Of a stretch of DNA of 64,000 nt, positions 32,661 to 42,777 are shown in pieces. Every line of letters starts with the position of its first letter. Within the stretch, counting starts at the first letter, position 1. The stretch is taken from assembly GCA_030686995.1 (NCBI GenBank), contig CM060693.1, forward strand, positions 119,687,228 through 119,751,227. The letters are read 5' to 3'. A program made the translations under genes and the position numbers. The DNA is from Artemisia argyi. Lineage: Eukaryota > Streptophyta > Magnoliopsida > Asterales > Asteraceae. Below the pieces are notes generated by a model. It was not told the origin of the DNA, made no database searches, and saw only the letters and a program-made list of their open reading frames with translations.

Positions 32661-34296
32661 CATCTTTCACGCTTAGAAATCCCCATCAAAGTATTCTCGA
32701 GAAAAAGGAAATTACCGAAACATTTCCTCTCGAGATACTTGGGATGTTATCACACAGTGATTCTGGTACCCCATGGTTCGCCGAATTTGCGAATTACCAT
32801 GCGGGGAATTTTGTAAGGAAAGGGATGTTGTCCCAACAAAAGAAAAAAAAATCTTTAAAGATGTAAAACATTATTTCTGGGACGACCCTTATTTTTTTAA
32901 AGTGTGTGCAGATCAAGTGATCCAGCGGCGTGTTCATGGAAAAGATACCTATGACATTCTTTTGGCATGCCACAGTGGACCCACGGGGGGACACCAGGGT
33001 GCAAATTACACCGTAAAGAAAGTATTTGACTCCGGATTTTATTAGCCGACGATACACCGAGATGCACATGACGTGGTAAAGTCATGTGACTCGTGCCAAT
33101 GTCAAGGAAAAATCTCACAAAAGGATGAAATGCCTCAAAATGCCATTCAAGTTTTTGAGATCTTTGACGTGTGGGGTCTAGACTTTATGGGCCCGTTCCC
33201 ATCTTCAAGAGGGAATAAGTATATACTCGTGTCGGTCGATTACTTGTCTAAATGGGATGAAACGAAAGCGCGCCCCACCAACGACGCCCAAGTTGTAGTT
33301 AAGGTTTTAAAGAGTCTATTTGCCCAATTCGGTGCACCTAGTGCTATTATTAGTGATCGCAGTACTCACTTTTGTAATGATCAATGTGCAAAAGTTATGC
33401 TCAAGTATGGTGTTACACATCGTCTTAGTACCGCATATCATCCGCAAACGAGCGGTCAAGTTGAGGTGTCCAATCGTGGTTTGAAAAGAATTTTAGAAAG
33501 GACCGTAAGAGAAAACCGAGCCTCATGGGCTGACAAATTAGATGATGCACTTTGGGCCTTCCGCACTGCTTACAAAACACCCATTGGGTGCACTCCTTAT
33601 AAGTTGGTGTATGGAAAGACGTGCCATCTCTCCATTAAGCTTGAGGATAAGGCCTACTGGGCCTTGAAACATGCTAATTTTGACCTTAAGACCGCCGATG
33701 ATCAAGCCTATGAGAATTCTTTAATCTACAAAGAGAAAACAAAGAGGATTCATGAATATAAGATCAAAAACCACGAATTTAACGTTGGTGATCAAGTCCT
33801 TCTTTTTATTTCTCAATTAAAGATTTTCTCGGGTAAACTTAAAACCTGTTGGTTTAGACCATTCACCGTTACCCAAGTGTTCCCTTATAGCACCATTGAG
33901 TTAGCTCAACCCGATGGTCCCAACTTTAAGGTGAATGGTCATAGACTCAAACACTATTTCAGAGGGGACATACCACACAAGGTTGTCCAAATCTCCAAAC
34001 TTTCCCCATGGACAACTGAATTCGGGGATCGAGTCAAGCTATATGACTTGGTGAACAAAAACAATGCGCTTCGTAGGAGGCACCCCATGTTTATCCATTC
34101 ATCTTCTTTATTTTCTTATTTAAATAACGTGAGGGGGCAACCTCTTCCATTCTCGTGTTTTCGTGGTTGTTTGCTTATGATTATCCAGGATTTTCCCCGA
34201 TTTATGATGACTCTCATGCTCGTGTTTTGTCTTTCTCTCCAATCGTGTCTCATTCATCGATGCTTATGGAAAACCAATATCCGAAAATCTTATTGA
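32661..34296 (+). pseudogene. Integrase, gypsy C (407-aa open C-terminal frame)
   Basis: The N-terminal zinc region is readable in pieces ([17 protein letters not shown], with stop TAG at 33043-33045 in place of a Trp codon). From 33073 a 407-residue frame holds SCDSCQCQG (zinc Cys pair), D37 (GLDFMGPF), D95 (IISDRSTHF) and E131 (GQVEVSNRG), DD35E spacing. The [15 protein letters not shown] and [20 protein letters not shown] segments are as in A. It retains the C-terminal segment [19 protein letters not shown] that is deleted in A. A stretch of about 90 residues beyond the integrase homology (after 34030) is probably non-coding 3' sequence read by chance. Confidence 0.88.
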
Positions 34297-35066
34297 CTAA
34301 CGTTATATTTGGCATAATTAATAAACGGCCTTAGATTTTTGTTAGGATTATCTTTAACCGTAAAAAATTGAGGACAATGTTTCATTCTAGTCTGGGGGGT
34401 GAATCATCGATTCGATTTGACCTTGCACTTTCACCTTGTCGTTTACTTACGCAACTCCGTTTTTTCTCAAAAAATTGAAAAAATTTGATGAAACTGTTGT
34501 GAAAAAGCTCAAAAAAATGAGAAAAATTGAAAAAATTGTGCAAAAATATAATAACTTTTGACACCTTGTTGACTTTCCTGTTGCCGAGAGTAGGAATAAA
34601 AATTTTGACTTGACCGGGCGTGTTGAGCCCTAGCTTGTCCCCTTAACCAATATAATCATTAAAAGCTTTCACTAGTCTTTCACACAAGGAGCTAAAACAC
34701 GAATTCTTTTCTAAGATTTTGTAAGTTCCCGTGATTGACTTTATATATGCGAGCTTGATTATTGGCTAAGCATTCGCAGATCTCATTATTCGAGATTTTA
34801 AATTCGCGGAGAAGGAGAAATGATAGAGTTTATTTAGAAATTAGATGCTAAACGTGGAGTAGTTAGTTCTCTTTAGAGCTCATGGAAGGTACTTGTGGCC
34901 TTTTTGTTCCCACAAAATTGTTTCACCCCATATATAATAGATCTCTAGGTTTAATTAAGGGTGCACGGTTTGGGAAATATTTAGTTTTTTCTCATTCCAA
35001 AGAAAATTTCTGCTTATGAAGGTTGGGTACACATAGGGGTACTACCAGTGTTACAGTGAAATAGAC

Positions 35067-35330
35067 TATCACATCTTGTCGGTTCATAGCCGATTGTGAT
35101 CTTAGTAAAGGCCATAGGACTCGGGGTTTGGCAAATAATTATGAATAATGAATAAATAATCCAAAGCCATAAAAGTTTTCTGCATCTTGACGGTTAACTC
35201 CCGTTGTTGTGGACTTCAAAAAGGCGGAGAAATAATTCCAATGTCATAATAAGACTATTACATCTTGACGGTTTAAACCCGTTGTTGTTGTTGTTGTGAT
35301 TGTTGTAAAAGGCTAAGGCTAAATTGGTGA
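35067..35330. repeat. Degenerate tandem repeats in gypsy C 3' region
   Basis: Copies near 35067 (ACATCTTGTCGGTT), 35181 (GCATCTTGACGGTT) and 35260 (ACATCTTGACGGTT), each followed by CCGNTTGTTGTG-like sequence able to form a short GACGG...CCGTT hairpin, then AAAGGC. Confidence 0.55.
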
Positions 35331-36045
35331 AATGTTTAAATTGTGAATAATGCCAAGCTTCGACTCCGGGAGTGTCCTAATAAAAAGCTTCCGTCTCGGG
35401 TCTCAGACATGGGATGTTTCGGTTGTAAATAAAAAGGGGACCCTCAAAATTGTGTTAAATCAGAGACCTCCATGTGGACCTCATTTTTGTCTGCAGGGAT
35501 TTTCAAGGGAAGGTTTGGAAAATACTTAGCGTTTAAACTTTGTGCTCTTATCAGACAAAAAATTATAAAAACGAGAAAATATGAAGCAATTCATTTCTCA
35601 CAAAAATAAAATAATGAGATACAAAAATAGGAAATGGGAACAAGAGGTAATTACACAAGTAACTTCTATGGGTAGTGTTAGCATTTAACTTGTGAATAAA
35701 TAATGATTTCGTTTTTACGCTTAGTTTTGGGGATTGTGAAAAATCAAGGATGACGATTTTTATCCGTAAGGTCACTTCTCTATAAGTCGTGTTTCTACTC
35801 TAAGACCCTAAAAATTATTCAAAAATAATGAAAGTTCAACATATCATCACATCAATAAAGTAGAAAATAGTAGAATAGTTAGTATATGGAATAAATTGGA
35901 AAAACGGAGCGTTTTCGGGAATAAATGATTTTGTAATTTCTTCTGAACATCCTTGCTACTTTACAAAGTTAGTAGGAAGAGTTGTGAAATTATTTATCTC
36001 AAAAGCGTGACGTGATTACATTGCGTGAGGACACGACAATATCTT

Positions 36046-36059
36046 AGTATGGGGGATTT
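36046..36059 (+). promoter_or_regulatory. Polypurine tract of gypsy C
   Basis: TAGTATGGGGGATTT directly precedes TGGTGTGTG, the start of the C-type LTR. Confidence 0.75.
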
Positions 36060-36137
36060 TGGTGTGTGCTTATTCACACACCTTTTATTTACCAAATTAA
36101 GACCAATACGACCAAAAACTAACCATAATTGCCAAAG
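36060..36137 (+). repeat. 3' LTR fragment of gypsy C (first 78 bp)
   Basis: Matches 36403-36480 with a few substitutions, including the terminal hairpin GGTGTGTG/CACACACC, and ends at CCAAAG where copia 1 integrase sequence resumes. Confidence 0.85.
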
Positions 36138-36397
36138 TAAGACCGAAGAGTCTGATTCTTAAATTCAGTTCCATTGTCTGTTCTAACCTTTCTGAACGTG
36201 TTACGAAGCTGAACTTGAATTTTTGTGAGAAACGTGATGATCATAGAGGGAGCTTGATCTTTACTACGAAGAAAGTAAACCCAAGTCCATCTTGAGTAGT
36301 CGTCAACAATTACAAGTATGTAGCATTTCCCGTTGATAGTTTGAACACGCATTGGGCCACACAAATCCATATGAAGTTGTTGAAGAACATGATTAGT
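36138..36397 (-). pseudogene. Integrase catalytic core fragment, copia 1
   Basis: The minus strand encodes LHMDLCGPMRVQTINGKCY, VDDYSRWTWVYFLRSKD and VRTDNGTEFKNQTLRSYF, the first two Asp residues of the copia integrase DDE core. It is about 260 bp long and lies between the solo LTR on its 5' side and gypsy C on its 3' side. It continues upstream at 40076 and downstream at 21091. Confidence 0.9.
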
Positions 36398-36402
36398 ATT
36401 GT

Positions 36403-39400
36403 TGGTGTGTGCTTATTCACACACCTTTTATTTACCAAACTATGACCAATACGACCAAAAACTAACCATAATTGCCGAAGATATTGTGTATTTGTGTTTG
36501 TGAATGTGCAGGCACGGATATTTAAGAAAAGGACAAAAATTAATAAGAAAACGACAAAACTGAGCATGAGAATGAAAGAAAGTCAAAAGCCGGAGCTGGG
36601 GAAACCAAAATTCGAAGTTGAGCTCAGAAAGTCAAATGAAATCCTTTGAGGTTTCAGAAATGACAAGATTGACCCTTATTTTGAAATTTGAAGAAATTAA
36701 AATAATGGCCCCTCAAGTTTCAAAAGTTGTCAAATGGTCCTTGGATGATATTTTTGAAGAAAGGCAGAAGTGACCCTTAAAGTTTCAAAGAATTACAATT
36801 ATGGTCCTTGTCATTTTTACTACTAATCCTAAACTTATATTCCAAATAAACTTAAATCTGCCAACACCAAATCCAACCCACTATCACTTAATATCATAAA
36901 AGCCCACTTCTTTTATTTAAATCATACCCAAGCCCAACCAATTCCCTCACCCGGATCCAATACCACTTAAATAACCCATAGTTGAAATAATAATAGTAAA
37001 ACAAACCGCCCTTTTTACCAAACCGTACATCCTCAACCCCAAATCACTTAGAACCCTAATTTTACCCATACCTTCAATTACCACAATCCCTATTTAATTA
37101 CCAATAGTTAACCTTTCTAGAAGCCTAAATCACATGCCAGTAACATGTCAGAGGGATGATTGACTCATAATTACCAACTAGCATCCTATGATTGGGTGAA
37201 ACACCTCACCCAATCATTGGATTCTCCTTCTAGAAACACTGACTCACATGTCAGAGGAGTGTACACATGGATTGCCAACATGGACTAATTGAGCATTCTG
37301 ATTGGATGATACGCATCACCCAAAGTAATCCAACGGCTGAAATAGGGATTTCTAAGTGAAGATTGTGATCGAGGGCTGAGATGGAATTCTTCTAGGAGCT
37401 TCTTCAGTGATCTTATCCATTCCCTCAGATTGGCTATAGATAGGATCCTCCTCTCCTTCATTTAGTGTGTAGATTCTTGTAATGTTACTCTGCTGAAATA
37501 TAGTCTCAATTGTACTCTTAGTTTTATTATAATGTAACTCTACCCTTTTAAATCAATAAAATAATTGGCTTATCTTTTATATTTTATATTAGCTTTAAAT
37601 TCTTAAATTCTTTTATATGTTAAACTAGTGTTTAGAAATAATTGCTAGTTCTTTCCATTGTTATTTCAAATAGTTGTTAATCTCATTCACAAAAACATAA
37701 AGCTTAGTTTACTTACTTCAAAATAAGCTTCAATAAGCTTAGTTTTCTGTTTAAATAAGTTCATTAAAGCTTGATATTGCTTGTGTGACTTAATAGTAGA
37801 TTACATCATCTCTAATTTCAAAAGTGTTCAATTTCCCGAAAGGTCAATAAAAGTCAAAGATGAAGATTATAGTTTGATCTTGTGAAGATGAAGGTTCCTA
37901 GATGTTTATTGAGCTTATTTTAAAGAAAGGCTCTGATCAAATGAATCTCTATTTAGCTAAGATCAAAAAGTGAATGTCATTCATTTCCCTTTGATATTAT
38001 CATTAGCATAATATAGTTTAATACTTTAGATTTGTTTATGTAGCTTGTTTGTTGTTAGTTTATGCTTATAGTTATGTTTTGATAGCTTCTTTGTTCATTT
38101 ATATTCTGTTGATAGATTGTTTAGTATTAATTTTTAATATTGCTTTGTTAACTACCTAGTTTTGCTATAATCTGCATTATTGTATTATTGTTGTTCTTCG
38201 TTTGATTTTATTGATAATTTAGTCTCTAATTTAGTTAAGTAATCTAGTTCAATCATTAGTTTGGGTGTGTGTAGTTTTAATCTGCATATCCTAGTTAAAC
38301 TGTCCCATTAAGGAGTGTTTGGGATAGTTTGACCTTTTAAGGTCAAACCTGTTTTAGCCACATTTTGAATTTCAATGAGGTTTAATTTGGTAGTAGAAGT
38401 TGATTTGAGTTGAATTTAATCAGATTTGGGTAGTATTTGAGGATTGGGATAAATTGTTTGGATTTGAGGTGTTAGGACAGCATAGGTGTGGATTTATAAA
38501 TCATAATAGATTTTGGTTTATTTAGTTTCATGAACATACCCCTTGTAGTGTTTTAAAACAAGTGTAGTATCTGGAAGTGGTGGTTCCTTTAGTCAAATTC
38601 AAGTTCATACCCATTTTAAAATTCTGTCTCAGCATACACTTCATGTTCAACAAAGGTTTTCAATCCAACATTTCAGTTATCTAAGCTTGTTAAAATTTCA
38701 TAAAAATTGGTTTTACTAGTAATTTGGAAGCTTGTTTTCAACACTCAACTGAGTTTTTGCCAGTTGGATTTGATTTGATGGTGTAAATTTTGGATTGAAG
38801 AGCCCCCTTTGACCTACAGTCCCCTGCACCACACTTTAGTGTCTGAACCAGCATATTTTTAGCTTCCTTTCTGCCTATTTTATGTTTGTTTTTGTTTGAT
38901 TTTTGGTTTTTTAGATAGCTTATACTACTAGCTTTTCATATCTAAGCTTGTTTTTCATTTTGAACTTTATTTGATAGCTTAAGATTTAGCCTGTTTTAGC
39001 ACCATTAGACTACAGCCCTGCTCATTTAGCCTTTTTCTCATCCCATTTCTTACGTATTCTTTAGGGTAGATAGAGCTGAATTTTGGTTCACTTATAGTTA
39101 TTTAGTTCATTCTACTTGATCTGAGTTTAGGTTAGGTTTTGAACCTGTTTGCTCACATAGAATAGGGATTCAAGTTAGGTTCTAGGGCTGTGTGCTTTTA
39201 ACATTAGTTCTAGTTAAAATTCTCAACTGATGAAATTTTTAACTTCTAGTTTGCTTGATTTTAGTTTTCATTAAAAGTTCCTTTTATAAATATTGTTTAT
39301 TTTAGTTTGTTTAATCAGTTTCACAAAGGAAAATATAAATAAATAAAAGTTTTTGCAAAAAGGTGCCAGGATTCGAACCAGGTACCTCATGCTCATCACA

Positions 39401-40075
39401 CCTTAAGCACACACACCTGAAACAAAAACTGCCCTTGGGACTTTCCTATCATACATCTCCAATTTAATTCCTTTATACACTTTTCATTTTAGCTTATTTT
39501 CTAATTAAACGTTTACAGCTTTTTCTTGTCTTTTCCAAAGTAGCTTTTCAACTTTTTCATATTTTTCCCAAGTTTCTTATTTAGTAATAGACTTTTCCTT
39601 ATTTTTCATAATTTTCATTATTCATTTGCTATTTTTCTAGATTTAATTTCTTAATTTTAGTTTTTAAATCATAATAAATAAATAAAAAGTAAAAAATATT
39701 TTTTCTTTTACCTGAATTTTTCTTTTATCATTTTGAACCTTAGAAATAATTTTAGAGCCCATAGGATTAGAATTGCTTTAGAATTACATTTTAGTTAGTT
39801 AAGTCGTGTTTATTTTACGTGAAGTTAACTTTAGTTTACGTTTTAGGATTAGTGAGCTTTAGATATTTGTACCTTTTGCTTAATTTCTTGTTCTTGAGTA
39901 ATATTTCGCATCTCGTAGTACAAAACTCCAAATCTCACTTAAACTCACTATTCACTTTACGTTTACATATTTTCGAACCGACAACTCAACTTCAAACCTT
40001 CGTTGGGAGAACGACCCAGAGAATTTGCATTCGTTGCATTTTCTTTGGAAATACCTTACCACTAAGATTACATCA
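36403..40075 (+). repeat. Solo LTR of the gypsy C type (3673 bp)
   Basis: Complete LTR from TGGTGTGTG (with GGTGTGTG/CACACACC hairpin) to ATTACATCA. Flanks ATTGT (36398-36402) and AATGT (40076-40080) form a 5-bp TSD with one mismatch, and removing it restores the copia 1 integrase frame between the DY and NTN codons. The TATA region reads TATAGATA near 37435 (mutated relative to TATAAATA in the 5' LTR of C). It contains a tRNA-like B-box segment on the minus strand near 39362-39386. No internal sequence, so it is a solo LTR. Confidence 0.9.
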
Positions 40076-40465
40076 AATGTAATCAGTTTTAGGCAGAAAA
40101 TGCGCACGAGTAATATTTGCTTGTTCACAAGCTAGGCATAAGTGATCTTTGGCATATTGGAATCTTGGAAGACCATCAACAAGTTTGTGACGAGCAAGTT
40201 CAATCATCATTTTGAAATTCAAGTGCGAAAGTCGTTTGTGCCATAACCATGATTTTGTCGAATCAGCTTTGGAGAGAAGACATATGGGAGAAGATGCAAT
40301 CATATCTAACATTGAGATGGTGTAGAGACTGGTTTTGCAAGTGCCTAACATGAGATCATTTCCTTGTAAGTCAGGAACAAAACAAGTTTTCTCCCGAAAT
40401 GCGACTTCTAAATCCCCATCACAGAATTGACCAACGGAGAAAAGGTTGTGGCCAAGACCTTCCAC
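40076..40465 (-). pseudogene. GAG-pre-integrase zinc region, copia 1
   Basis: A minus-strand frame of 130 residues starts EGLGHNLFSVGQFCDGDLEV and holds WLWHKRLSHLNF and DHLCLACEQ, the HHCC zinc-binding N-terminus of copia integrase. Upstream, separated by an in-frame stop, it joins the protease region. It is interrupted at 40076 by the solo LTR. Confidence 0.88.
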
Positions 40466-40880
40466 GTATTAAACATGACTAATTTTAAAATTTCCATTGA
40501 TGTAATCACCATATCCCATAATAGCTGCAAAATGATCATTCCCGAATCTGACAGTACCAATGAACTTTGATACAAAGTTTACTAACAGTTTTTGATTGCC
40601 TGTCATATGTCGGGTGCAGCCGCTATCAACAATCTAGAGAACAATTTGAATCACCTGAGACAGACCATCAGTGTCATACACTAGGACCGAATCATTCATT
40701 TGAAGTTCATGCATGTTGGCCATTAGCATCACAGCAGCATTAGCCTCCAGATCTTCCATGTCATCATCATCATATGCATTGGCCATAAAGTTGTTTTCAT
40801 TTTCAGTGAAAGTTCCACCTGCTTCATCCTTGAGAGCTAGGAGTAATGCTTGCTTATGAAACTTGCTGCCTCGAGTTCTT
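40466..40880 (-). pseudogene. Protease region, copia 1
   Basis: Copia aspartic protease remnant on the minus strand. The active-site segment reads VDSGCTRHMTG (about 40598-40630), followed by FIGTVRFGNDHFAAIMGYGD. In-frame stops occur just upstream of the active site and at the end. The zinc knuckle of gag is only about 300 bp upstream, so the long extra region of copia 2 is absent here. Confidence 0.82.
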
Positions 40881-42394
40881 GGTTTCGGACATGCAGTAGC
40901 TATATGACCTTTCCCATTACAGTTGTAGCACCGAACTGCTAGATTTCCAGAGTCTGAATACCCTATATCAGCATTTTCAACCCTTTTCTGAGTAGCACCT
41001 GCATTTTTCTAAATCCCCCATTGTTACTAAACCTTTCTCCATTTCCTGAATTCCCCGTATAACCATCTGAACCTGATATTCCAAATTTACGATGATGTAT
41101 CTCAACCATACCATCTTGAATAACAGCTTGATTCCTTGGGTTAGATGAAGTACGAAGACGATTGTTTGTCTTGTTTGAGAATTTACTGAAGGCACGAGCA
41201 ATAAGTGCAAGTCCTTGATTCAGAGTATTGAAGTCCTCATCTTCATCTTCATTTGAATTTTTGTAGTACATGGTGTCATTGTTTTCATATGGAACAAGTT
41301 GAGTTGAATCAGATTGCTGTGATGAATCATATGGGATCATTTGGTTTGAGGGTGTTTAGTATGGGTAATTAAAATAGTTTTGTTCTTGGACATAAGCATG
41401 ATTAGACATTGGAGGTGAAGCCATGTGAGATTGAGCAACGAGGGCCAAAGAATTTGGAGTTGGAGGAGGTGAGCTGTTCCCTCGAATAGCTCAATCTTTG
41501 TCCACTTCAGTTTGATGGTGCTTCAGATAATCATACAACAAACCATACGGTGCATTGTGAAGATTTTTAGCTTGACGAACAAATGTCACATACTTTTGCC
41601 AATCAGGACCAAGACAGGTTAGAAACTTAGTATTGACTGCAATCCTTGGTAGTTGGATGTCATGTCTATCCAAATCATTGATCATATTGGTGAAGCGGTG
41701 GTAGTAAGACTCAAGTATCTCCCCTGGTTCAATCATGAACATTGTGTATTCCATGTAAAGTATAGATTCCATGTATTCTTTGTTCAGTTATGTGCCTTCC
41801 ATTAAGAGATGAACGTGTTCCCACATAGCTTTGGCCATTTTCTGAGCATCAACACTTCGAAAGATTGGATTAGGGATTCCCTGAAGTATGTAGATCATAG
41901 CATATTCATCTGCTTCACGATGTAGTAGTTGATCAGTAGTGAGTTGAGTCTCAGGAACAGGATTAACTAAAGCAGGCCTTGGAGGATTAGCATTGGGATC
42001 ACCTTCAACGGTTATTGTTGGCCACTGAAATCGTCCTTCAAGGATTACCTTTTTCATGAATTCGCCATGGGGTTTCTTGAGTTCAATAAACCTTAGGAAT
42101 CTACATGCCCATTGAACGTAGTTACCAGGTGTAAGCATTGGGGTTGTGTCAAGTGATCCTGCTTCATGTCTTGATTGTTGAGTTGTAATTACTTCACACA
42201 TCTGATCAAACCAACAAGGTTGTTCAGGTGGAAGATTGATTGGTTGTTGTGGCATTTGGTATGGTTATTGTAGAGGAACGAGCTGATGTTGTTGCATTAG
42301 GAGATGTTGTTGTGGATATTGTGGTTGTTGATGATACGGTGGTGATTGTTGATACTATTGTTGTTGGTGATACTGCTACTGTGGTTGAGGAAAT
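40881..42394 (-). pseudogene. gag (main part), copia 1
   Basis: Copia capsid/nucleocapsid. The minus-strand frame resumes after copia 2 with a Gln/Pro-rich N-terminal segment (three in-frame stops at former Gln codons), then INLPPEQPCWFDQMCEV, the UBN2-like capsid region (VQWACRFLRFIELKKPHGEF, MYIEPGE-like MIEPGEILESYYHRFTNM, DWQKYVTFVRQAKNLH) and an Asn-rich linker (NRLRTSSNPRNQAVIQDG). A frameshift near 40970 precedes the zinc knuckle CYNCNGKGHIATAC (CX2CX4HX4C, about 40888-40931). Stops also lie near 41787 and 41491. It is clearly non-functional. Confidence 0.87.
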
Positions 42395-42767
42395 TGTAGG
42401 ATAAGATTTAAGTCACAAACATGATACTAGTGGTGATGAGTGTGGCGTTGAGTATGAAAGAGGAGGAGAAAAGTAAGTGAGTTTTGGAACCTTGAGAGAA
42501 AATGATATGTTAGATTGAGATTAATGTGAAGGTCCAACCCTCTCCACATGTGGAGAGGGGTATTTATACTAAGCTACAAAGAAAGATAAAAATGCCCACA
42601 CCCGGGCTGTGGATCAGGCATACAGTGGGTAATGACCCGTCCTTCTTCCACGATGCTACTTAATCTAATACTAACTAACTAATAACTAAACTAACTACGA
42701 GCTAGCTCAATGCTATTACAATAATTAGGTGATCGAGACTTTCACATGAATATTTGTATTCCAAACA
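42395..42767 (-). repeat. Copia 2 3' LTR (373 bp)
   Basis: On the minus strand it starts TGTTTGGAATAC and ends CTTATCCTACA. It has TATAAATA (plus 42561-42568) followed by a perfect 22-bp palindrome (plus 42538-42559, arms of 11 bases reading CCCTCTCCACA). Confidence 0.93.
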
Positions 42768-42770
42768 ATC

Positions 42771-42777
42771 TCCCCCT
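42771..42777 (-). promoter_or_regulatory. Copia 2 3' polypurine tract
   Basis: On the minus strand TTAGGGGGAGAT precedes the LTR start TGTTTGG. Confidence 0.75.

Larger units (their letters stand above)
34297..36059 (+). other. 3' region of gypsy C with internal and terminal PPT
   Basis: An internal tract TAGTCTGGGGGGT (34388-34400) follows pol and the terminal tract TAGTATGGGGGATTT (36046-36059) abuts the LTR start. Both are preceded by a GAGGACA...ACAAT phrase. The 1.6 kb between them is where Athila elements can carry an env-like gene; no env frame is readable. Three degenerate repeats with CATCTTGACGGTT...CCCGTTGTTGTG lie at 35067-35330. Confidence 0.6.
21092..36137 (+). mobile_element. 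Gypsy C: Athila-like element inserted in copia 1 integrase
   Basis: Plus-strand Ty3/gypsy element, related to gypsy A. It has a 5'-truncated 5' LTR (21092-23662), PBS (23669-23686), gag (24207-24676), insertion D (24677-30326), protease/RT/RNase H/integrase (30327-34296), a 3' non-coding region, a PPT and only the first 78 bp of the 3' LTR (36060-36137). Copia 1 integrase sequence abuts on both sides (to 21091 and from 36138), with only a few codons lost between. No TSD is visible because both outer ends are truncated. The left junction shares AATTGAG-like microhomology. Its complete LTR can be read from the solo copy at 36403-40075. Confidence 0.85.

Noticed and set aside
34030..34296. C-terminal extension of the gypsy C integrase frame as an extra domain
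   Set aside because: The gypsy A copy does not extend there and the sequence is AT-rich 3' region; it is probably chance readthrough.
34297..36059. An env-like gene in gypsy C
   Set aside because: The interval is where some Athila elements carry one, but no frame, signal peptide or transmembrane pattern can be read.
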